DNA from: Chloroflexota bacterium
GTDB lineage: Bacteria; Chloroflexota; Limnocylindria; Limnocylindrales; CSP1-4
Direction: 5' to 3'
Length of the DNA stretch: 16,623 bases
Assembly: GCA_017860675.1 (NCBI GenBank)
Contig: JAGDMV010000012.1
Coordinates: 1-16,623 of the forward strand
In this document: positions 1 to 5,329 of the stretch, piece by piece
Layout: each line of letters begins with the position of its first letter
Numbering within the stretch: the first letter of the stretch is position 1
The notes under the pieces: generated by a model
Database searches by the model: none
Told to the model about the DNA's origin: nothing
Seen by the model: only the letters and a program-made list of their open reading frames with translations
Program-made: the position numbers and the translations under genes

Positions 1-1
1 C

Positions 2-478
2 GTCCGGGGCCTCACCCGGACCTACCTCGACGTCGACTTCGAGCCGCTCGGCGCGCGTCGCCTCAAGGGCCTCTCCGAGCCGATCCCGGTCTACCGCGCC
101 ATCCCCCGTGGGACGGTTCCCGTGCGCGCCCGTCCCCGCGGAGCTGCCGGCCGCCCGCGCTGGCTGCTGGCCGGTGCCGCCGTCGTGGCCCTCGTCCTCG
201 TCGTCGGCGTGGCCGGTGCCGTCGCCCTCCAGGGGACCGGTGCGTCGCCCACTGCTGCCCCGGGCCTGGCGTCACAGGCCAGCCCGACAACCGCCGTGGA
301 GCCGACCGGCACGCCTCAGGCGAGCCCAGTGGCGACCTTCCCGAGCAGCGCTGCGCCGACGGCCCCCACCGACGCCCTTCGCCGCGACGTGCCGGCGGGG
401 TCCCTACGATCCAGTCGGAGACGAGATCCCCGTCGCGAGCCTCGAGTGCTCGCCGGGGGTCGAGACCGGCGCCAATGA
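2..478 (+). CDS. Class III adenylate/guanylate cyclase, C-terminal fragment with TM anchor (5' partial, frameshifted 3')
   Basis: The open frame enters from the left edge. Its first ~38 residues (FEPLGARRLKGLSEPIPVYR and flanks) match the end of a class III nucleotide cyclase catalytic domain, where a strand with LKG..EP.PVY closes the fold. A basic linker follows (RARPRGAAGRPR), then one hydrophobic membrane segment of about 22 residues (WLLAGAAVVALVLVVGVAGAVAL, roughly nt 164-232). After it comes an Ala/Pro/Thr/Ser-rich stretch typical of an extracytoplasmic linker. The active-site residues lie outside the window, so cyclase activity is inferred only from the domain's tail. After about nt 360 this frame turns into Arg-rich nonsense and stops at 476-478, while the plausible continuation lies one base over (see the next entry). 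The true product is therefore probably cytoplasmic cyclase, TM helix and external domain. It could instead be another protein that ends with a cyclase-like tail. Confidence 0.65.
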   Translation, partial: VRGLTRTYLDVDFEPLGARRLKGLSEPIPVYRAIPRGTVPVRARPRGAAGRPRWLLAGAAVVALVLVVGVAGAVALQGTGASPTAAPGLASQASPTTAVEPTGTPQASPVATFPSSAAPTAPTDALRRDVPAGSLRSSRRRDPRREPRVLAGGRDRRQ

Positions 479-812
479 GGTCATCGTGCGGCAGTTCGGC
501 AGGAGCCCCTCCGGTGATAGCTCCGGCTGGGGCCGCATCGAGCGCCGGGTCATCCGAAAAACCCCTGGCTCCTGGCGTGTTGCTGTCGCCCCCGGCGACT
601 GCGCCACCTCGCGGCAGGCATACGGTGACTGGACCGTCGGGGCCGAGAAGCGCGGCTGGCTCATCTGCTACGTCGAGAGTGACACCGGCGACGCGCTGCT
701 CGAGTGGACGTATGACCCAGAGGAGATCCTCGTCGCCGCCCGCAACCAACGGGGCGACTCGAGCGCGCTCTACGGGTTCTTCAAGCGGGTCGCGAGGTTC
801 ATCGCGCCGTAG
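360..812 (+). pseudogene. Displaced extracytoplasmic C-terminal domain of the upstream cyclase (+1 frameshift)
   Basis: This frame is one base ahead of the cyclase frame and gives a convincing folded domain up to the TAG at 810-812. It begins near FAATCRRGPYDPVGDE, continues with PVASLECSPG, GDCATSRQAYGDWTVG and GWLICYVES, and ends LLEWTYDPEEILVAA followed by GDSSALYGFF. I recognise the pattern (four spaced Cys, a C-Y pair, LEWTYDP, GD..ALY) as the external domain that follows a TM helix in Chloroflexota and actinobacterial kinases and cyclases; the family has no name I can give. It has no start codon or ribosome site of its own at the domain boundary and directly continues the linker of the upstream frame. 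I therefore read it as the 3' part of the same gene, cut off by one extra base (or two missing) around nt 340-378, where a run of five C lies at 363-367. This may be a sequencing error or real decay. Confidence 0.6.
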
Positions 813-857
813 CCCAACCGCGCCACGTCCCTCGCGCGAGGAGCCAGTCGTCACCGT

Positions 858-869
858 GCACACGTGTGC
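858..869. repeat. 12-bp perfect palindrome, possible operator
   Basis: GCACACGTGTGC is its own reverse complement. It lies 16 bases upstream of the -10-like CATAAT at 886-891, so it covers the position of the -35 element. This placement suits a dimeric repressor or activator, but no regulator gene is adjacent. A second 12-bp palindrome, CCTCGCGCGAGG, lies at 830-841. Confidence 0.35.
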
Positions 870-885
870 CCCGCCCCGGATCGTT

Positions 886-891
886 CATAAT
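886..891 (+). promoter_or_regulatory. -10 element, candidate promoter for the 951-2026 gene pair
   Basis: CATAAT matches the TATAAT consensus at five of six positions and stands out in a very GC-rich gap. Transcription would begin near 898, giving a leader of about 45-50 bases that contains the GGAGG ribosome site at 928-932. No good -35 hexamer is seen; that position is occupied by the palindrome at 858-869. The call rests on the -10 match and its position only. Confidence 0.45.
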
Positions 892-925
892 CGCCCGGAG
901 TCGGGGCGGATCGCCACCGCCAGTC

Positions 926-932
926 GAGGAGG
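926..932 (+). promoter_or_regulatory. Strong Shine-Dalgarno site that questions the start at 951
   Basis: GAGGAGG is a near-perfect Shine-Dalgarno. It ends 18 bases before the first ATG (951), which is too far for efficient use, but only 9 bases before an in-frame ATC at 942. Confidence 0.5.
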
Positions 933-950
933 GCCGGAGCCATCGACATC

Positions 951-1478
951 ATGTTCTTCGTCGAGCGTCTCGAATCGATGCTCGCGACCGGCAGGAAGCT
1001 CCCGCTCACCAACAACGTGGTGATCGACCAGGCCGCTGCCCTCGAGCTCGTCGACGAGCTCCGGCACGCGATCCCGGACGAGGTCCAGAACGCCCGGCGG
1101 ATCAACGCCGAGGGAGAGCGCATCCTCGAGCGGGCCCAGGAGGAGGCCGACCGCATCCTCGCCCGGGCCCAGGAGCAGGCCGCCTACCTCATCGGCGAGG
1201 AGGGCCTGACCGAGGCTGCCGAGGCGGAGGGCAGGCGGATCGTGGGCGAGGCGCAGGCCGAGGCCGATGAAGTCCGCCGCGGCGCGGACGAGTACGCGAC
1301 CTCGGTGCTGACCAGCCTCGAGGGCGACATCGCCCGGACGCTGCAGAGCATCCGCCAGGGGCTCGCCCTGCTCGACGCCCGCAGCGGAGGGTCCGAGCCG
1401 GGCGCCGCGGGGGCCGTTCCAAGCGCGAGCGGCGAGCAGGGACGCGACCAGGACGAAGCCCTCGCCGCTCCGCGGTGA
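951..1478 (+). CDS. Conserved coiled-coil protein (F0 subunit b / DivIVA-like)
   Basis: This 175-residue acidic protein has no enzyme motif. A short N-terminal module (FFVERLESML, then LPLTNNVVID and LVDELRHAIPDEV, residues 2-45) matches my memory of a small Chloroflexota family that begins 'MDxLYLxDRLE' and is often labelled ATPase or ATP-synthase subunit b-like. Residues 46-142 form an almost continuous Glu/Ala/Arg-rich coiled coil with heptad-like repeats (ERAQEEADRILARAQEQA, GEAQAEADEVRRGADEY). The last ~30 residues are disordered. The coil could scaffold membrane or division proteins, but the function is unknown. No signal peptide or TM segment is present. It overlaps the DUF177 gene by 4 bases (GTGA), so the two are probably translated together. 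The start may lie at ATC 942 rather than ATG 951, because the Shine-Dalgarno at 926-932 suits 942 better and the extra residues would read (M)DIMFFVERLE, matching the family. Confidence 0.75.
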   Translation: MFFVERLESMLATGRKLPLTNNVVIDQAAALELVDELRHAIPDEVQNARRINAEGERILERAQEEADRILARAQEQAAYLIGEEGLTEAAEAEGRRIVGEAQAEADEVRRGADEYATSVLTSLEGDIARTLQSIRQGLALLDARSGGSEPGAAGAVPSASGEQGRDQDEALAAPR

Positions 1479-2026
1479 GCAGGGCCGGGGCCGAGGAGCT
1501 CACCTGGCCGCTCGCCGGCCTGCTGGCCGAGCCCCCGGGGGCATCGCGCGATCTGGCCGCCGACGGCGTGCTGCTCGATCTCGGGCCGGACGTCGTCCAG
1601 GATTCCCCGCTCTCCGTCCGGGTTCACGTCGCCCGGACGAACCGGGGCGTCATCGTCCGCGCGCGGCTGGAGACGAGCGTGGCCGAGACATGCTCGCGCT
1701 GCCTGCGCCCGGCGAGCGTGCCGCTGGCGCTGGAGCTGGTGGAGGAGGTTCTGCCCTCGATCGATCTGGCCTCGGGCCTGCCGCTCGATGCCGACGCCGA
1801 GCCCGACGCGCCCCGCCTGTCCGCCCATCACGAGCTGGAGCTGGAGCCGATCGCCCGCGATGCGATCTGGATGGCCGAGCCGATCGCCCCGCTCTGCCGG
1901 CCGGACTGTCCCGGACTCTGCCCGATCTGCGGGGCCGACCTGGCGTCCGGTCCCCACGACCACGGCGAGGAGCCGGTCGACCCGCGCCTGCAGGCGCTCC
2001 GCGGGTTCTCGCCCGACGAGGGCTGA
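1475..2026 (+). CDS. yceD: DUF177 / YceD family protein
   Basis: The 183-residue product fits the DUF177 (YceD) family, small cytoplasmic proteins encoded beside rpmF in most bacteria and linked to 23S rRNA or ribosome assembly. Visible hallmarks are the CSRCLRP motif (C73, C76) followed by LELVEEV, and the C-terminal block DAIWMAEPIAPLC...CPGLCPICGADL with C141, C145, C149 and C152. The Cys pairs could bind a metal, as in the Cys-bearing branch of the family. The start is the GTG inside the GTGA overlap with the upstream stop. rpmF follows 114 bases later, which supports the assignment. However, a separate promoter candidate lies in that gap, so in this genome DUF177 and rpmF may be in different transcripts. 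Confidence 0.88.
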   Translation: MSRAGAEELTWPLAGLLAEPPGASRDLAADGVLLDLGPDVVQDSPLSVRVHVARTNRGVIVRARLETSVAETCSRCLRPASVPLALELVEEVLPSIDLASGLPLDADAEPDAPRLSAHHELELEPIARDAIWMAEPIAPLCRPDCPGLCPICGADLASGPHDHGEEPVDPRLQALRGFSPDEG

Positions 2027-2036
2027 CGAAACCGGC

Positions 2037-2042
2037 TACACT
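2037..2042 (+). promoter_or_regulatory. -10 element (TACACT), candidate promoter of the rpmF operon
   Basis: TACACT lies 10 bases after the DUF177 stop and 104 bases upstream of the rpmF ATG. It starts a 20-base stretch (2037-2056) that is 17/20 identical to the promoter/start region of rplS (15819-15838). No clear -35 hexamer is visible. Transcription would start near 2049 and produce a leader of about 92 bases. Confidence 0.5.
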
Positions 2043-2053
2043 CCGCCATCGGC

Positions 2054-2069
2054 CGCGCGTCGACGCGCG
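2054..2069 (+). repeat. 16-bp perfect palindrome / leader hairpin before rpmF
   Basis: CGCGCGTCGACGCGCG is a perfect palindrome just downstream of the predicted transcription start. In RNA it would fold as a 6-bp all-GC stem with a UCGA tetraloop at the very 5' end of the rpmF leader. It could be a DNA operator, an RNA-stabilising 5' hairpin, or a ribosomal-protein binding site. Confidence 0.45.
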
Positions 2070-2140
2070 TGTCTCCCGTGCCCAGCCCGTGACGGCCGCG
2101 AAGCCGTCGCTGCCGCAGCCCGAAGGAGCTGACGAACCCG

Positions 2141-2344
2141 ATGGCACTTCCCAAGCGGAAGGTATCGCACGCCCGCCAGGGCGACCGCCGCGCTCATCTC
2201 GCCCTCCGGGCTCCGCACCTGGTCGAGTGCGAGCACTGTCACTCGCAGCGGCGCGCTCACCACGCCTGCCCGACCTGCGGCTGGTACAACGGCCGGCAGG
2301 CGATCGAGCTCAAGAAGAAGAAGGGCAGCGAGGCAGGCTCCTGA
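2141..2344 (+). CDS. rpmF: 50S ribosomal protein bL32
   Basis: This 67-residue basic protein begins MALPKRKVSHARQGDRRAH, the standard bL32 N-terminus. It contains a four-Cys zinc ribbon (C30-x2-C33 ... C43-x2-C46; CEHCHSQRRAHHACPTCG) followed by the conserved WYNGRQAI. This is the zinc-binding (C+) form of L32, which sits near the peptidyl-transferase exit side of the 50S subunit. AAGGAG at 2123-2128 lies 12 bases upstream of the ATG. It is flanked by DUF177 and plsX, the usual yceD-rpmF-plsX order. A promoter candidate and a palindrome occupy its leader. Confidence 0.96.
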   Translation: MALPKRKVSHARQGDRRAHLALRAPHLVECEHCHSQRRAHHACPTCGWYNGRQAIELKKKKGSEAGS

Positions 2345-2378
2345 CCGCCGCGCGACGGGCGAGCGGAGCGTCGGACCG

Positions 2379-3509
2379 ATGGACCTGAACACCGTCCGCG
2401 GAATCGAGCACGAACGCCGGGTGCGCCTGGCCGTGGATGCCATGGGTGGCGACCACGGCCCGGTCGAGGTCGTTGCGGCCGGACTCGCCTACGCGGCGGA
2501 GCACCCCGACGACGAGGTGCTGCTCGTCGGCGACGAGGGGACCATCCGGCCGCTTGCCGGCCAGGTCCCGGCCAACATCACCATCGTCCACGCCAGCGAG
2601 CAGGTCCGGATGGACGAGCACCCGGCGCTCGCGCTCCGGGGCAAGAAGGACTCGTCGATCCTCGTCGCCTGCGACCTCGTCCGCCAGGGCAGGGCGGACG
2701 CGGTCGTCACCGCCGGGCACAGCGGTGCCGGGGTGGCCGCCGCCATTCTCCGCATCGGCCGCGCCCCCGGGGTGGACCGACCCGCGCTGGCCGTCCAGCT
2801 GGTCACCGAGACGGGCCATCCGCTCGTCCTCATCGACATCGGGGCCAACACCGACTCGACCGGCGAGAACCTCTACCAGTACGCCCACATGGGCGCCCTG
2901 TTCGTCGAGCGCGTGCTGGGCGTCGAGCGGCCGAGGGTCGCCCTGCTGTCGATCGGGGAGGAGAAGGGCAAAGGCGACGCCCGGATCATCCGCGCCACCG
3001 AGCTGCTCGACCGGTCGAGCCTCAACTTCGTTGGCAATGTCGAGGGCAAGGATCTCGTCCACCACCCGGCCGACGTCGTGGTCTGCGACGCGGTGGTCGG
3101 CAACGTCACCATGAAGTTCTTCGAGGGCCTGAGCTCGTTCATCTTCGATCTCTGGCGCCGCGAGTTCGCGGCGACCTGGCGGGGCCGGCTGGCGTACCTG
3201 CTCATACGGCCCGGAGTCGAGCGCATCCGGACGCTGTTCGACTACGAGGCCCTCGGCGGGTCGCCGCTGCTCGGCGTGCGCGGCACGGTGATCATCACCC
3301 ACGGGCGGGCCAGGCGGCGGATGATCACCTACGCCATCGCCGTCGGCGCGGCCGCCGCCCGTGCCCGGGTTCCCGAGCTGATCGGCGAGGCGCTGCGCCC
3401 GGCCACCACCGTCACGGGTTCCGGGGCGGAGCCGGATCCTGCCTCGACGCTCGCCGGCGAGCAGGCTTCCCCGGCGGTGGACGGCGCGGAGGCCGGGGAG
3501 CGGCCGTGA
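2379..3509 (+). CDS. plsX: Phosphate acyltransferase PlsX
   Basis: PlsX converts acyl-ACP and phosphate to acyl-phosphate, the acyl donor for PlsY in phospholipid synthesis, and is peripheral to the inner membrane. The 376-residue product shows AVDAMGGDHGP (18-28), TAGHSGA (111-117), DIGANTDS (153-160), GEEKGKG (193-199), FVGNVEGKD (217-225), CDAVVGNVTMKFFEG (236-250) and YEALGGSPLLGV (289-300). The catalytic region is intact, with conservative changes (GHSGA and DAVVGN where GNTGA and DGFVGN are common). The chosen ATG has GGAG 10 bases upstream. A GTG at 2421 would give the more usual MRLAVDAMGGD start but lacks a ribosome site. The last ~30 residues are a low-complexity tail. It overlaps the Asp23 gene by 4 bases. 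Its substrate carrier, ACP, is encoded about 0.8 kb downstream. Confidence 0.95.
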   Translation: MDLNTVRGIEHERRVRLAVDAMGGDHGPVEVVAAGLAYAAEHPDDEVLLVGDEGTIRPLAGQVPANITIVHASEQVRMDEHPALALRGKKDSSILVACDLVRQGRADAVVTAGHSGAGVAAAILRIGRAPGVDRPALAVQLVTETGHPLVLIDIGANTDSTGENLYQYAHMGALFVERVLGVERPRVALLSIGEEKGKGDARIIRATELLDRSSLNFVGNVEGKDLVHHPADVVVCDAVVGNVTMKFFEGLSSFIFDLWRREFAATWRGRLAYLLIRPGVERIRTLFDYEALGGSPLLGVRGTVIITHGRARRRMITYAIAVGAAAARARVPELIGEALRPATTVTGSGAEPDPASTLAGEQASPAVDGAEAGERP

Positions 3510-3817
3510 GCCGCCCGATGCTGGCCGTCAGCCACCCGGTGGTGCGAGAGGTGATCCGCCTCGCCGCCGCCGAGGCGCCCGGTGTCGTCCGGGTTGGCTT
3601 CGCCCGGCCGGCGTGGCGCCGCCTCTTCGGGGCGCCGGTCCGCGTCCGGGTGCGCGACGGGGCGGTCGAGGTGCGGGTGGTGGTCGTCGCCCGGCCGGGA
3701 GCGTCGTTGCGAGCCCTGTCCGCGGACGTCCGCGGCGCGGTCGCGGCAGCCGTCCAGCGGCTCCTCGGGCTGGAGCTTGGGGCGCTCACGGTCGTGGTCG
3801 ACGGCGTCGGTTCCTGA
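3506..3817 (+). CDS. Asp23/Gls24 family envelope stress protein-like
   Basis: The 103-residue protein is built from alternating helix and beta segments: VSHPVVREVIRLAAAEAPGVVRVG, VRVRVRDGAVEVRVVVVARPGASL, and LSADVRGAVAAAVQRLLGLELGALTVVVDGV. This matches the Asp23 (DUF322) fold, in which 'v...vi..iA..a..evpGV' is followed by beta strands and a final 'v.V.V..v'. Members act at the membrane or near lipid metabolism in Gram-positive bacteria; the Bacillus paralogue YqhY is encoded next to nusB and the acc genes, as nusB is here. It starts at the GTG of a GTGA overlap with plsX and ends one base before the nusB GTG, so it is embedded in the operon. The specific role is unknown. Confidence 0.75.
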   Translation: MSRPMLAVSHPVVREVIRLAAAEAPGVVRVGFARPAWRRLFGAPVRVRVRDGAVEVRVVVVARPGASLRALSADVRGAVAAAVQRLLGLELGALTVVVDGVGS

Positions 3818-3818
3818 G

Positions 3819-4328
3819 GTGGCCGCCCCGGGCGACGAGCACGGTCGGGGAGACCTGGTCCGATCCCGGCGGGCTGCGCGCCGGCTCGCGCTCGCCTCGC
3901 TGTTCGAGGCGGAGTTCGGGCAGCGGACCGCGCCGGCGGTGCTGGAGCGCCACCTGGCCGAGACGGAAGGCGACCCGGAGACCGTCGCCTACGCCCGGGT
4001 GCTGGTGACGGCCGTGACCGCCCACCGCGACGATATCGACGGCGCGATCGCTCGCGCCGCCCCCCAGTACCCGGTCGTCACGCTGGCGCGGATGGACCGG
4101 GTTCTTCTCCGTGCGGGGATCGGCGAGATGCTACACTCGCCCGCGACGCCGGCCCGGGTGGCGATCGCCGAGTGGGTCGAGCTGGCGAGAACGTACGGAG
4201 GAGATCCTGCGCGACGCCTCGTGAACGGGGTCCTTGGCCGGATCGCCCGCGAGGGAGCCCAGATAGAGTCCGGCCCGGATGAGTCGAGCGGGCGAACCGA
4301 CGTACACGTCGACCCGAGGAGGGAGTGA
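3819..4328 (+). CDS. nusB: Transcription antitermination factor NusB
   Basis: NusB binds boxA RNA with S10 (NusE) to promote rRNA antitermination. The 169-residue product has the all-helical NusB pattern: RSRRAARRLALASLFEAEFG (15-34), TAVTAHRDDIDGAI (64-77), LARMDRVLLRAGIGEML (89-105), VAIAEWVELARTYG (114-127) and RRLVNGVLGRIARE (132-145). The conserved D-R-x-L-L-R and F/L-V-N-G-V-L signatures are present. I chose GTG 3819, one base after the Asp23 stop; the same frame is open further upstream but there overlaps Asp23 coding sequence and is not NusB-like. The C-terminal ~22 residues are a non-conserved acidic tail. An extended -10-like TGCTACACT occurs inside the gene at 4129-4137, but it lies in a conserved coding segment. 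Confidence 0.92.
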   Translation: MAAPGDEHGRGDLVRSRRAARRLALASLFEAEFGQRTAPAVLERHLAETEGDPETVAYARVLVTAVTAHRDDIDGAIARAAPQYPVVTLARMDRVLLRAGIGEMLHSPATPARVAIAEWVELARTYGGDPARRLVNGVLGRIAREGAQIESGPDESSGRTDVHVDPRRE

Positions 4329-4334
4329 GAAACC

Positions 4335-4571
4335 GTGTCCACTACCTATGACCGCTTGAAGAAGATCGTCGTCGAGCAGCTCGGCGTCGAGGAATCCGAG
4401 GTGACCCCGGAGGCCTCCTTCGTCGACGATCTGAACGCGGACTCGCTCGACCTCGTCGAGCTCATCATGAGCCTCGAGGAGGAGTTCGGGATGGAGATCA
4501 CCGACGAGGAAGCGGAGAAGATCCGCACGGTCCAGGACGCCGTCGACTACATCGACGAGCACGCCAGCTGA
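4335..4571 (+). CDS. acpP: Acyl carrier protein
   Basis: This 78-residue acidic protein carries the growing acyl chain in fatty-acid synthesis and donates it to PlsX and PlsC. The phosphopantetheine attachment motif is DDLNADSLDLVEL, with the modified serine at S37. Helix II/III residues (LIMSLEEEFGMEITDEEAEK) are standard. It starts with GTG at 4335, preceded by a strong AGGAGGGAG (4317-4325) that overlaps the end of nusB. rnc follows 14 bases after its stop, the usual acpP-rnc pairing. fabD and fabG, which lie between plsX and acpP in Bacillus, are absent here. Full family length, no anomalies. Confidence 0.97.
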   Translation: MSTTYDRLKKIVVEQLGVEESEVTPEASFVDDLNADSLDLVELIMSLEEEFGMEITDEEAEKIRTVQDAVDYIDEHAS

Positions 4572-4585
4572 CCGAACCCCGGGCG

Positions 4586-5329
4586 ATGCCTGGGGAGACG
4601 ACGGCCCGCACGCGACCGCCCGCTGATCTCGCCGCCAGGCTCGGGATCACCTTCAACGATCCCGCGCTTCTTGCCCGCGCCCTCGTCCACGGCAGCTGGC
4701 TCCACGAGCATCCCGACGAAGCGGCGGGCGAGAACGAGCGCCTCGAGTTCCTCGGCGACGCGGTGGTCAACCTGGTGGTCTCGTCGGCTCTCTACGACCG
4801 CCACCGTGGCGACGACGAGGGCGTCCTCTCTGCCCGCCGCGCCGCCGTCGTCAGCACTGCCGGCCTGGCCAGGCTGGCCCGCCGCCTGGAGCTGGGGGAC
4901 TACCTCCGCCTGGGCGAGGGCGAGGCCCAGCGGGGTGGCAGGGGGCGGCCGGCCATCCTCGCCTCTGCGTTCGAGGCCCTGGCCGGGGCCATCTTCGTCG
5001 ACCGGGGCTGGGAGACGGCCCGCGACTGGCTGCTCGGGCACGCCGCCCCGGAGCTTGCGGCTGATCTCCCGGTCGGGACGCTCAAGAGCCCCAAGAGCCG
5101 CCTCCAGGAGCTGACCCAGCGCGAGGGCGGCGCCCGGCCCGAGTACCGCCTGCTGGAGACGACCGGGCCCGACCACAGCCGCCATTTCCGGGTGGCGGCG
5201 GTCATCGGCGGGGAGATCGTGGCTGAGGGGCACGGCTCCAGCCGGCGGGCGGCGGAGACCGCGGCGGCGGAGGCGGCCCTGGCGATCCTGTCGGCCGCGG
5301 TGGCCGGCCCGCGCTCCGACCAGCCGTGA
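4586..5329 (+). CDS. rnc: Ribonuclease III
   Basis: RNase III cleaves double-stranded RNA during rRNA and mRNA processing. The 247-residue protein has an N-terminal catalytic domain with the signature ENERLEFLGDAVVNLVVS (E51, E54, D58 corresponding to E38, E41, D45 in E. coli) and DDEGVLSARRAAVVS (E78 corresponding to E65). A C-terminal dsRNA-binding domain spans about 168-236 (KSPKSRLQELTQ ... EYRLLE ... GSSRRAAETAAAEAAL). In the second acidic motif, ILASAFEALAGAIFVDRG, E130 (E. coli E117) is kept, but the position of E. coli D114 is S127 instead of Asp. Ribosome-site spacing at ATG 4586 is weak, so translation may depend on coupling to acpP. The stop overlaps the smc GTG by 4 bases, the usual rnc-smc arrangement. 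Confidence 0.95.
   Translation: MPGETTARTRPPADLAARLGITFNDPALLARALVHGSWLHEHPDEAAGENERLEFLGDAVVNLVVSSALYDRHRGDDEGVLSARRAAVVSTAGLARLARRLELGDYLRLGEGEAQRGGRGRPAILASAFEALAGAIFVDRGWETARDWLLGHAAPELAADLPVGTLKSPKSRLQELTQREGGARPEYRLLETTGPDHSRHFRVAAVIGGEIVAEGHGSSRRAAETAAAEAALAILSAAVAGPRSDQP

Noticed and set aside
830..841. CCTCGCGCGAGG palindrome as a terminator for the cyclase gene
   Set aside because: As RNA it gives only a 4-bp stem and has no T-tract.
3582..3818. Upstream extension of the nusB frame to an ATG at 3582
   Set aside because: It lies inside the Asp23 gene and translates to Ser/Arg-rich sequence unlike NusB; GTG 3819 fits the operon.
4129..4137. TGCTACACT, an extended -10-like sequence inside nusB that could drive acpP
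   Set aside because: It falls in the conserved NusB coding segment GEMLHSPA, about 200 bases from acpP, with no other promoter signs. It may be real but cannot be told from coding constraint.
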